64,000 nt of DNA from Sulfuricurvum sp. (GTDB lineage: Bacteria > Campylobacterota > Campylobacteria > Campylobacterales > Sulfurimonadaceae), in assembly GCF_028710345.1 (NCBI RefSeq), contig NZ_JAQTUH010000001.1, positions 62,001-126,000 on the forward strand, written 5' to 3'. Made by a program: the position numbers and the translations under genes. The notes beneath the pieces are model-generated. The model was not told the DNA's origin. It did no database searches and was given only the letters and a program-made list of their open reading frames with translations. Positions 8,505 through 15,326 of the stretch are shown here, one piece after another. How positions within the stretch are numbered: the first letter of the stretch is position 1; each line of letters starts with the position of its first letter.

Positions 8505-9392
8505 TTGGAACAGTTTATTTTTATCATCGCATTATTGGCTATCGGTGTTCTTCTCCAAAAAACTCCCGCACCGGCTGATTTTTCCAAAAGTCTCAACTTT
8601 TTTATCATCTATATCTCTCTCCCCGCGACGATATTGATTCAAATACCGAAAGTCCATTTTGACAGTTCCGCTATGTCACTGATTTTGATTCCGTGGCTTT
8701 TGTTACCGATGGTGGTAGGAATTGTACTGTGGATGACCAAGCATCAGCCTACCCATGTTCGTGCCGCCTTATTGCTCGTTCTTCCACTAGGAAACACCTC
8801 ATTTGTGGGAATCCCTATCATCCATACGTTGTTGGGGGAAGAGGCGATTCCGTACGTTTTGATGTACGATCAGTTCGGGACATTTTTGATGTTATCCCTC
8901 TATGGGACGGCGGTAGTGGCACGCTATGAGAGTGGATTTTTTAATGTGCGTGAGATTGTCCAAAAATTGGTGCTGTTTCCCCCGTTTGGGTTTTTGGTGT
9001 TTGGTCTTATTTTTGGAGCAATGCCTGAAAAAAGTATCCCCTATATTACTCTCCTCTCTTCGACACTTGTACCGCTTGCACTCGTTTCAGTCGGCTATTC
9101 GCTCCGATTAGGGGGAGAATTGGATTATGGGATTTTTTCAAAAGCGTTGATCATCAAACTCATCATCATGCCCCTCATCGCCTTTGGAGGGCTATTGGCT
9201 ATGGGAACTGACCCTTTGGCATTAAAAACGGGTGTATTAGAATCGGGGATGCCCTCGATGATTACAGCAGGAGCACTTGCGATTGCATCGGGATTTGCTC
9301 CGGCACTTAGCGCGGCATTGGTGGGGTATGGAATCATTATTTCATTAGTGACATTGCCGATAATAGTGTATGTGATGGAGAGGGTATTTTAG
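8505..9392 (+). CDS. AEC-family transporter (auxin-efflux-carrier type permease)
   Basis: A 295-residue integral membrane protein with about ten helices in the two-times-five arrangement of the AEC/BASS-like fold. The N-terminal helix pattern, the NTSFVGIPI segment and the C-terminal ESGMPSMITAGALA segment match bacterial AEC permeases, which export or exchange small carboxylates such as malate. Substrate is unknown here. The chosen start is TTG at 8505, preceded by a purine-rich ribosome site (ACAGAGGG, 8493-8500); no ATG offers a comparable site. Its stop overlaps by four bases the end of the convergent double-CDGSH gene. Confidence 0.85.
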   Translation: MEQFIFIIALLAIGVLLQKTPAPADFSKSLNFFIIYISLPATILIQIPKVHFDSSAMSLILIPWLLLPMVVGIVLWMTKHQPTHVRAALLLVLPLGNTSFVGIPIIHTLLGEEAIPYVLMYDQFGTFLMLSLYGTAVVARYESGFFNVREIVQKLVLFPPFGFLVFGLIFGAMPEKSIPYITLLSSTLVPLALVSVGYSLRLGGELDYGIFSKALIIKLIIMPLIAFGGLLAMGTDPLALKTGVLESGMPSMITAGALAIASGFAPALSAALVGYGIIISLVTLPIIVYVMERVF

Positions 9393-9625
9393 CCCCCTTG
9401 CTGATGCGATCCATCACAATAGGGTTTACGGTTTGAGCGTCCGCAGCGACATAGCCATTTGTCTGTCTCGATTTCGACACTAAACTTGAGGGGTCGTTTA
9501 TCACTTCCTTCATGACTCCCATCACAAAATGGAAAGGTTTTTGATTGCCCGCACGTGCAGTACCAATACTCTTTATTCGCTTCAAGAGATGCTTTAAACG
9601 GTGAATTTTGAAAATGCGTTTCCAT
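9389..9625 (-). CDS. Double CDGSH iron-sulfur domain protein
   Basis: A 78-residue protein containing two complete CDGSH-type motifs, CTCGQSKTFPFCDGSH and CRCGRSNRKPYCDGSH. Each provides three cysteines and one histidine, the ligand set of a labile [2Fe-2S] cluster of mitoNEET type. Bacterial tandem CDGSH proteins are small soluble electron or cluster carriers; the partner is unknown. It ends convergently with the AEC transporter with a four-base overlap. The start is the ATG at 9623-9625; an overlapping frame on the same strand is a shadow. It probably forms a short unit with, or is independent of, the membrane gene ending upstream of it. Confidence 0.9.
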   Translation of the reverse strand: METHFQNSPFKASLEANKEYWYCTCGQSKTFPFCDGSHEGSDKRPLKFSVEIETDKWLCRCGRSNRKPYCDGSHQQGG

Positions 9626-9635
9626 AAATGACTCC

Positions 9636-10499
9636 TTAGGATGTAGTTCGACTTGAGAGCTTATTGTATATACCTGTTCCGATAATGAGGAGGGTTACAC
9701 CGATGATAAGATAAAAAGCATTGATTAGCTTACTGTAATCATCGAGGACTATTTTAAAGACAGCCATTAGAGACTCTATAGAGAGGGCAATAATGATGGA
9801 GGTTAAGAACTTACTGAGGATTCTGCTCTGCAAATCATTACCGTAATTAAATGTTTTAAACAGAACTTCATTCTCAATAAGGGTTTTAGCCAAATCGTAG
9901 ATTGCAAGTCCGATGGTGATAGAAATGATAGAGGTAAATATCTCATGCATAATGAGCTCTTTTGAGGTGGGAAAGATGAGCATAGAAAGAAAGATAAACG
10001 CACCGTAGAGAATCAAAAAAATAGCAACACATCCTAATAATACACCGCCACTTCCCATGATTAAACGGTTTACTTTCTCAAAGGCACTATTGTGCTCGAT
10101 TAATCGGAGCTCTTCGAGGAGTTTTAACATATCAAAATCAACAATAATATACCCATCGTGAGCTTCTTTGACAGCAGTGAGTGTCGGTAGTCCTGTTAGA
10201 TGATGGAGATATGGGTTGCTGATATGGATGGGTTCTTCGCTAAAGCTGACCCATTTAAAATAAAAGGACTTGTCTGTTCCATTACGATGTTCTTCGATAT
10301 AGTCTCTACCAAAACTTGGAGAAGATTGAAAAAAGTTACTATTGACCGTATAAATAACTTCGCTTGCGACCTCTGTTTCAAAAAATCGGCGTAAATCATT
10401 TGAACTGTTTGTTGGAGGATGAAAATCTTTCATCGTCGTACGGAGGTAGTGTTGAACACTGTTTTTGTGTTTGGTGTAGATTGTAATAATCCGTTTCAT
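9636..10499 (-). CDS. Uncharacterised membrane protein with four predicted helices
   Basis: A 287-residue protein with a soluble N-terminal half (about 1-145) and four hydrophobic segments in the C-terminal half (for instance GCVAIFLILYGAFIFLSMLI and AFYLIIGVTLLIIGTGIY). I do not recognise the family. The start is set at the ATG ending at 10499 because AGGAGAG lies about seven bases upstream; a GTG 14 codons earlier has no ribosome site. The motif AKTLIENEVLFKTFNYG between helices is the most distinctive conserved-looking stretch. The next gene on the strand, the CDGSH gene, begins 10 bases after its stop, so the two may share a transcript. Confidence 0.7.
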   Translation of the reverse strand: MKRIITIYTKHKNSVQHYLRTTMKDFHPPTNSSNDLRRFFETEVASEVIYTVNSNFFQSSPSFGRDYIEEHRNGTDKSFYFKWVSFSEEPIHISNPYLHHLTGLPTLTAVKEAHDGYIIVDFDMLKLLEELRLIEHNSAFEKVNRLIMGSGGVLLGCVAIFLILYGAFIFLSMLIFPTSKELIMHEIFTSIISITIGLAIYDLAKTLIENEVLFKTFNYGNDLQSRILSKFLTSIIIALSIESLMAVFKIVLDDYSKLINAFYLIIGVTLLIIGTGIYNKLSSRTTS

Positions 10500-10601
10500 G
10501 AAAACTCTCCTAATAGGAATTTTCAGTTTACGTTGTAACACTCAATGGATTAAAAATGGATAGAAATAGAAAAGTAAGGGGGAAGTTTAAGAAAATTGTG
10601 A

Positions 10602-10689
10602 TGGCGGGCCACTAAGGATTTGAACCTTAGGAGGTATAACCCTCGCCGGTTTTCAAGACCGGTGCAATCGACCACTCTGCCAGTGACCC
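10602..10689 (-). tRNA. tRNA-Ser (anticodon UGA)
   Basis: An 88-nucleotide class II tRNA on the minus strand with acceptor GGGTCAC paired to GTGGCCC, a long variable arm (cgagggttatacctc), a T loop GTTCAAATC and an encoded CCA end (10602-10604). The anticodon loop is CTTGAAA, giving anticodon TGA (10653-10655). It is the last gene of a four-tRNA array. Confidence 0.96.
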
Positions 10690-10719
10690 GTGAGAAAAGT
10701 GAATATTTTTTTACATTGG

Positions 10720-10793
10720 TGGAGGTGGCACCCGGATTCGAACCGGGGGTCAAGGTTTTGCAAACCAGCGCCTTACCACTTGGCCATGCCACC
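10720..10793 (-). tRNA. tRNA-Cys (anticodon GCA)
   Basis: A 74-nucleotide tRNA with acceptor GGTGGCA paired to TGCCACC, T arm GGTTCGAATCC and encoded CCA (10720-10722). The anticodon loop TTTGCAAA carries GCA. It is third in the array, 30 bases from the Ser gene and 13 bases from the Leu gene. Confidence 0.96.
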
Positions 10794-10806
10794 ACCTATG
10801 TAATGT

Positions 10807-10893
10807 TGGTGCCCGGAGCCGGACTTGAACCGGCACAGTGTTACCACCGAGGGATTTTAAGTCCCTTGCGTCTACCGATTTCGCCATCCGGGC
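10807..10893 (-). tRNA. tRNA-Leu (anticodon UAA)
   Basis: An 87-nucleotide class II tRNA with acceptor GCCCGGA paired to TCCGGGC, a long variable arm, T loop GGTTCAAGTCC and encoded CCA. The anticodon loop CTTAAAA carries TAA. It lies immediately after a hairpin-plus-T-run that looks like an intrinsic terminator of the preceding Gly gene. Confidence 0.96.
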
Positions 10894-10902
10894 AACGATA
10901 AC

Positions 10903-10952
10903 AAAAAAATATCCCAGCTCAAACATCCAAAAAAGAGTGTTTCAACTGGGAT
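10903..10952 (-). terminator. Intrinsic terminator between tRNA-Gly and tRNA-Leu
   Basis: Read on the minus strand, ATCCCAG (10952-10946) pairs with CTGGGAT (10917-10911); a second five-base stem AAACA/TGTTT lies inside a 3x3 internal loop, and the structure is followed at once by ATTTTTTT (10910-10903). This is a textbook rho-independent terminator, placed inside the tRNA array so that only read-through or a separate promoter would express Leu-Cys-Ser. Confidence 0.75.
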
Positions 10953-10956
10953 ATTA

Positions 10957-11031
10957 TGGAGCGGGAAACGAGGTTCGAACTCGCGACCCCAACCTTGGCA
11001 AGGTTGTGCTCTACCACTGAGCTATTCCCGC
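10957..11031 (-). tRNA. tRNA-Gly (anticodon GCC)
   Basis: A 75-nucleotide tRNA with acceptor GCGGGAA paired to TTCCCGC, D arm AGCTCAGTGGTAGAGC, T arm GAGTTCGAACCTC and encoded CCA. The anticodon loop TTGCCAA carries GCC. It is the first gene of the array, about 20 bases downstream of a consensus-like promoter. Confidence 0.97.
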
Positions 11032-11050
11032 ATTGTTTTTGTGGACTGGA

Positions 11051-11079
11051 AGTATAGCAAAAAAAATAGGCGGTGTAAA
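11051..11079 (-). promoter_or_regulatory. Sigma-70 promoter of the tRNA array
   Basis: On the minus strand a -35 TTTACA (11079-11074) and a -10 TATACT (11056-11051) are separated by exactly 17 bases, with the first tRNA (Gly) beginning 20 bases after the -10. Both hexamers are close to consensus, unusual for this lineage, where -35 boxes are often weak. Confidence 0.85.
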
Positions 11080-11101
11080 GAGTTTTTAGAGAAAATTTCC
11101 G

Positions 11102-11107
11102 TATAAT
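11102..11107 (+). promoter_or_regulatory. Probable -10 box for ilvD
   Basis: A perfect TATAAT lies 70 bases upstream of the ilvD start and diverges from the tRNA promoter. No clear -35 box is seen, as is common in Campylobacterota. The predicted leader contains the hairpin at 11134-11153. Confidence 0.45.
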
Positions 11108-11132
11108 CACGGTAACATAATAATATGAGCTA

Positions 11133-11157
11133 GATTCTCACCTTCGTGGGAATGACA
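11133..11157 (+). repeat. GTCATTCC-type palindromic repeat remnant in the ilvD leader
   Basis: ATTCTCAC (11134-11141) pairs with GTGGGAAT (11146-11153) around a CTTC loop, flanked by ATGACA. Read in reverse it begins TGTCATTCCCACGAAGG, resembling the short GTCATTCC...GGAAT palindromes scattered between genes in many bacteria. Here it forms an 8-pair hairpin (one G-U) between promoter and ribosome site. Confidence 0.55.
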
Positions 11158-11176
11158 AAATATATAAGGATACTTC

Positions 11177-12865
11177 ATGCGCAGTGATACCATCAAACGG
11201 GGATTTGATAAAACCCCTCACCGAAGTTTGCTCCGTGCAACGGGTCTCAAAGACGAAGATTTCAACAAACCGTTTATCGGAGTAGCGAACTCCCACATCG
11301 ACATCATCCCGGGGCACTTTTTCCTCCAAGAATACGGTCGTATTGTCAAAGAGGCGATCCGTGAAGCGGGAGGCGTTCCGTTTGAGTTTAATACCATCGG
11401 TGTGGATGATGGTATCGCGATGGGGCATGATGGGATGCTCTATTCCCTCCCTAGTCGTGAGTTGATTGCGGACAGTATCGAGACGGTGATGAATGCCCAT
11501 AAGCTCGATGGGCTTATCTGTATCCCTAACTGTGATAAGATCGTTCCGGGGATGCTCATGGGTGCACTCCGCGTTAATGTTCCGACGATTTTTGTCTCAG
11601 GCGGTCCAATGAAGGCTGGGCATAAAAAAGACGGTACCCCGATCGATTTGGCAACGGCGTTTGAAGCGGTCGGCAAACATGCTGATGGTAAAATGAGCGA
11701 TGAAGAGCTCTATGAAATCGAGTGTGAAGCGTGTCCGAGTGGCGGGTCATGTTCAGGGATGTTTACCGCTAACTCGATGAATACCCTCTGTGAAGCGATG
11801 GGGGTGGCATTACCTGGGAACGGTACGGTTTTGGCGATGACTCCTGAGCGAATCGAGATGGTAAAAACAGCGGCGAAACGTATCGTCGAGATGGTTATGG
11901 ATGAAAACTCTAGTAAATGGAATATGCAAAATATTCTAAATGAAAAAGCGATCCATAATGCGTTCGTTGTCGATATGGCGATGGGTGGATCATCTAACAC
12001 CGTATTGCATATGCTCAGTATCGCTAAAGAGGCAGGTGTTGATTTCGATATTACCCAAATCAATAAAATCTCTGAAAACGTCGCACACATCGCGAAAATC
12101 TCTCCATCCCTCTCAACCGTGCACATGGATGACATCAACCGTGCGGGTGGGGTGAATGCCGTAATGAAAGAGGTCTCTCGACGCGGTGGAATCCTCCACA
12201 CCGATGCGATGACGGTTACGGGTGAAACACTCGGTGAGCGTATCAAAGATGCGGTGATTAAAGATGCTAACATCATCCATACCAATGAAAATGCCTACTC
12301 TCCGGTGGGTGGGCTCTCTATCCTTTTTGGCAATCTTGCGGAAGAGGGTGCAGTTGTCAAAACTGCGGGGATAACGCCGAATATGCGTAAGTTCAAAGGG
12401 AGCGCGGTTTGTTTTAACTCTCAGCAAGAGGCGATTGCGGGGATTGTAGGACATAAAGTCAAAGCAGGCGATGTCGTGGTTATCCGTTACGAAGGACCTA
12501 AGGGTGGACCGGGGATGCAAGAGATGCTCGCCCCTACAGCACTCATCATGGGGATGGGATTGGGTGAGAGCGTTGCTCTTATCACCGATGGACGTTTTTC
12601 GGGTGCGACACGCGGTGCCTCTATAGGGCATGTCAGCCCTGAAGCGGCTGAGGGTGGTTTGATCGCGTTGATTGAAGATGGTGATGAGATTGAACTCGAT
12701 GTCGATACCCATCTATTACAACTCAATGTGAGTTATGAGGTGTTGGAGCAACGCCGCCTCCATTGGAAACCGATCAAAAAAGAGATTCCGTCTAAATGGC
12801 TCAAACGTTACAGCCTCCTTGTCTCGAATGCTTCTAACGGTGCTGCCCTTAAAACCGAATTGTAA
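11177..12865 (+). CDS. ilvD: Dihydroxy-acid dehydratase
   Basis: Dehydrates 2,3-dihydroxyisovalerate and 2,3-dihydroxy-3-methylvalerate to the 2-keto acids in valine, isoleucine and leucine synthesis. The 562-residue length is that of the IlvD/Edd family. Visible signatures are the N-terminal [17 protein letters not shown], the cluster-cysteine segment [12 protein letters not shown], a second cysteine motif [17 protein letters not shown] (about residue 185) and the C-terminal [11 protein letters not shown], all expected for the iron-sulfur enzyme. The ATG at 11177 follows an AAGGA ribosome site (11166-11170). It stands alone, followed by a hairpin and the LpxH-like gene. Confidence 0.97.
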   Translation: MRSDTIKRGFDKTPHRSLLRATGLKDEDFNKPFIGVANSHIDIIPGHFFLQEYGRIVKEAIREAGGVPFEFNTIGVDDGIAMGHDGMLYSLPSRELIADSIETVMNAHKLDGLICIPNCDKIVPGMLMGALRVNVPTIFVSGGPMKAGHKKDGTPIDLATAFEAVGKHADGKMSDEELYEIECEACPSGGSCSGMFTANSMNTLCEAMGVALPGNGTVLAMTPERIEMVKTAAKRIVEMVMDENSSKWNMQNILNEKAIHNAFVVDMAMGGSSNTVLHMLSIAKEAGVDFDITQINKISENVAHIAKISPSLSTVHMDDINRAGGVNAVMKEVSRRGGILHTDAMTVTGETLGERIKDAVIKDANIIHTNENAYSPVGGLSILFGNLAEEGAVVKTAGITPNMRKFKGSAVCFNSQQEAIAGIVGHKVKAGDVVVIRYEGPKGGPGMQEMLAPTALIMGMGLGESVALITDGRFSGATRGASIGHVSPEAAEGGLIALIEDGDEIELDVDTHLLQLNVSYEVLEQRRLHWKPIKKEIPSKWLKRYSLLVSNASNGAALKTEL

Positions 12866-12883
12866 TCATTTCGTCACCGCTTT

Positions 12884-12901
12884 GTAATCTTTCGAGATTA
12901 C
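12884..12901 (+). other. UUCG-tetraloop hairpin between ilvD and the LpxH-like gene
   Basis: GTAATCT (12884-12890) and AGATTAC (12895-12901) form a perfect 7-pair stem closed by TTCG. There is no T-run after it, so it is not a convincing terminator. It ends 10 bases before the next start codon and could modulate ribosome access or protect a processed 3' end. Confidence 0.6.
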
Positions 12902-12911
12902 ACTCTCGGGC

Positions 12912-13667
12912 ATGAATGAGGATGTACTAAATTATCGTAGCGTATTTATCTCCGACCTCCACCTAGGTACTCGTGATGCACAGTCTGAGCAACTTTTAGA
13001 TTTTATCCGTCAAGTCGAATGTGAAAATCTCTATCTCGTCGGTGATATTATCGACGGATGGGAGCTCAGGCGCAATTGGCGATGGTCTCAAGCACAATCG
13101 GATGTACTCCAAAAAATCCTCCGAAAAGCCCGTAAAGGGACAAAAATCCACTATATTATCGGTAATCACGATGAGTTTTTACGCCCTTTTTTACCGATGA
13201 TTATGGGGGATAATATTACGATTAGCCATGAAAAAGTTCATTACGGTGCAAATGGCAAACACTATCTTGTTGTACACGGCGATATGTTTGATGCGGTAAC
13301 GATGACGAAAAAATGGGTTGCCCATTTGGGAGATTGGTGCTATCTTTTTATGCTTCGTCTTAACCGACCGATTAATACTGTTCGTCGATGGTTCGGGATA
13401 TATCATTATTGGTCACTCTCTAAAATGGCAAAACAGAGTGTTAAACAAGCGGTTAGCTTTATCACCGATTATGAGGATATCCTCTCCTCTCATGCTGAAG
13501 AAAAAGGGTTTGATGGGGTGATTTGTGGACATATTCATCATGCCGAAATGCGAAATATTAACGGTGTAGAATACCTTAATTGCGGTGATTGGGTTGAATC
13601 GTGTAGCGCCATAGTGGAACATTATAATGGACGGTTTGAGATTTATGAGCACAGTTCAATCCGTTAG
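12912..13667 (+). CDS. UDP-2,3-diacylglucosamine diphosphatase-like metallophosphoesterase
   Basis: A 251-residue calcineurin-like phosphoesterase with the full metal-binding series: SDLHLGTRD (about residues 14-22), VGDIIDGWELRRNWRW, IIGNHDEFLRP, VVHGDMFDAV and CGHIHHAE. The GDIIDGWxLRRxWxW pattern and the LNCGDWVESCSA segment match the LpxH-like group that cleaves UDP-2,3-diacylglucosamine to lipid X in lipid A synthesis, and this is the likely job. A related phosphoesterase with another substrate cannot be excluded. The 3' end overlaps the start of the next gene, implying co-expression. Confidence 0.8.
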   Translation: MNEDVLNYRSVFISDLHLGTRDAQSEQLLDFIRQVECENLYLVGDIIDGWELRRNWRWSQAQSDVLQKILRKARKGTKIHYIIGNHDEFLRPFLPMIMGDNITISHEKVHYGANGKHYLVVHGDMFDAVTMTKKWVAHLGDWCYLFMLRLNRPINTVRRWFGIYHYWSLSKMAKQSVKQAVSFITDYEDILSSHAEEKGFDGVICGHIHHAEMRNINGVEYLNCGDWVESCSAIVEHYNGRFEIYEHSSIR

Positions 13668-14154
13668 TATCGTCTTTTATAAAGGGGAGGGAACCTTAGC
13701 CGAAAAGATAATTCGTCTTTGGACTAAAAGTCCGTATGCCCATTGTGAATTTAGGCGAAGTGATGGGCTATTTCACTCTAATGATCGTTTTCGATTGATT
13801 TCTCGAACGCACACTATGGAGATTAATCCCCTCGATTGGGATGTCTGTGAAATCGAGCTACCCTATGAGATTATTGCGCGGGTTGAAGAGCGACAATTAG
13901 AAAAGAACGGGACGCAGTACGATTGGATCGGGATTTTCTTTTCGCAAGTTTTTCGATTAGGATGGCATAATAAAAAACGGTGGTTTTGTTCTAAAAGTAA
14001 TGCAGATGATTTAGTCTATGCGTATCGTTTGATGAGAGATTCTAATAACGAGAAATATTGCTCTTATTTAAACCGATTAGCAGTTTTTAAAGATTTGAAT
14101 CCGCATGAATGTTCTCCCCATACCCTTTATCAAGCATTAATACGCTCTCCATGA
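13645..14154 (+). CDS. Permuted papain-like (YiiX/NlpC-P60 type) protein
   Basis: A roughly 169-residue protein with an early SPYAHCEF histidine segment (about residue 28) and a later FCSKS cysteine segment (about residue 110). This His-before-Cys order is that of circularly permuted papain-like enzymes such as YiiX and the LRAT-like group, which act on amide or lipid ester bonds. The start is uncertain: ATG at 13645 (MSTVQSV) gives a sensible N-terminus, but an ATG at 13627 in the same frame is also possible. Both lie inside the LpxH-like gene, pointing to coupled translation. The end overlaps the convergent diguanylate cyclase by 25 bases. Confidence 0.65.
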   Translation: MSTVQSVSIVFYKGEGTLAEKIIRLWTKSPYAHCEFRRSDGLFHSNDRFRLISRTHTMEINPLDWDVCEIELPYEIIARVEERQLEKNGTQYDWIGIFFSQVFRLGWHNKKRWFCSKSNADDLVYAYRLMRDSNNEKYCSYLNRLAVFKDLNPHECSPHTLYQALIRSP

Positions 14155-15239
14155 TATTCGCAAACTCGATTTTTTCCTTCACCTTTTGCACGATATAAGG
14201 CGGTATCTGCTTGATCAATAAGGGTATAAATATCCAACGATGGGTTACAGAGGGTAACGCCAAAACTGCACGAGACTGTGATATCAAGAGGAAAAATAGT
14301 TTCTTGAATTTTTTCACGAATTTTTTCAGCTAAAACCAATGCATCGATTGATGTTGTCATTGATGCTAAGATTAAAAATTCTTCTCCACCCCACCGAGCA
14401 AAATGATCAGTTTTTCGTAATATAGAGTGTGTAATATCGGCAATGGTGGTCAATACTTCATCTCCAATATTGTGTCCATAAGTATCATTGATCAGTTTGA
14501 AATTATCAATATCGAACATAATTAACGTGAAAGGGGTCGAATATCGTTTTGCTTCTTCAAAATGATTTTCCAATATTTCATCCATTTGACGACGATTGTA
14601 AAGACCTGTTAAGGGATCAGTAGAAGAGAGACGTTCTAGCTCTGTGAGATAAATAGCTTCTTTCTTCCGTACTTCCGCAAGCGTCTCATTAGCTCTAGCT
14701 ATAGCCATTTCATATACGTATACAACATAAGTTAAGACAATAGATGCGATGCTAAAGCGTAAAAAAGAACGAATATTCCATCTCCCCTCATCCCATATTC
14801 CTATATGGTAGAAAGCCATAGAAAAGAGAATTAAATAAAAAAAAGAAGTAAGTGCTAATCCCTTTTTGTGTCCCATGAGAGTGATAACAAAAATAGGAAA
14901 AAAAATCGTCCAAATAAGCCCAAAATCGCTATTTTGATTGGTATAGGAGAAAGTGATAAAAAAAAAGAAAAAATTGGCTGTCCCTATGTAGACGGTACGG
15001 TTTAATTTTTTATTGACCTGTAGGTCAATGAGTGCACTAAAAGATATGATAGCTGCGGCAGTATCAAGGGTTCCTATAAAATAGGAATGAAAAATTACTA
15101 AATTAGTGTATGCAAACGTACTAAAAGCAAGCACCCCAATCAATAAAAAAGAATTGATCATCATTAATGATCGCATCATGCTCATCTCAATAGGTTCGAA
15201 GTTGGCGGTTAAAAAACGGTAAATTGACCCCTTGAGCAC
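14130..15239 (-). CDS. Membrane diguanylate cyclase (GGDEF protein)
   Basis: A 369-residue protein with about six N-terminal transmembrane helices (residues about 20-180), a short coiled coil and a C-terminal GGDEF domain beginning STDPLTGLYNRRQ. The catalytic motif is GGEEF, and an RKTD sequence five residues before it is a classical RxxD product-inhibition site, so this should be an active, feedback-controlled synthase of cyclic di-GMP. The start is GTG at 15239 with AAGGA about seven bases before it. No other output domain is present. It overlaps the 3' end of the papain-like gene on the opposite strand. Confidence 0.92.
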   Translation of the reverse strand: MLKGSIYRFLTANFEPIEMSMMRSLMMINSFLLIGVLAFSTFAYTNLVIFHSYFIGTLDTAAAIISFSALIDLQVNKKLNRTVYIGTANFFFFFITFSYTNQNSDFGLIWTIFFPIFVITLMGHKKGLALTSFFYLILFSMAFYHIGIWDEGRWNIRSFLRFSIASIVLTYVVYVYEMAIARANETLAEVRKKEAIYLTELERLSSTDPLTGLYNRRQMDEILENHFEEAKRYSTPFTLIMFDIDNFKLINDTYGHNIGDEVLTTIADITHSILRKTDHFARWGGEEFLILASMTTSIDALVLAEKIREKIQETIFPLDITVSCSFGVTLCNPSLDIYTLIDQADTALYRAKGEGKNRVCEYHGERINA

Positions 15240-15326
15240 TTCATATCCTTGATATTGATAGATTATTATAATACATCAAACTAAAATGGAAGTGATATAT
15301 ACACTCTAAATACTATGAGGATGATA

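Noticed and set aside
10500-10541. N-terminal extension of the membrane protein ending at 9636
   Set aside because: The upstream GTG has no ribosome site, whereas the ATG ending at 10499 is preceded by AGGAGAG at suitable distance.
10550-11110. Several 60-93 codon open frames on both strands over the tRNA array
   Set aside because: They are translations of tRNA genes and spacers, a well-known source of false proteins; four tRNAs with full cloverleafs and encoded CCA explain the sequence.
11710-12285. 191-codon frame antisense to ilvD
   Set aside because: No ribosome site or recognisable domain, and it lies fully inside a conserved gene; its length reflects codon bias of ilvD. The 199-codon frame at 12113-12712 is rejected for the same reason.
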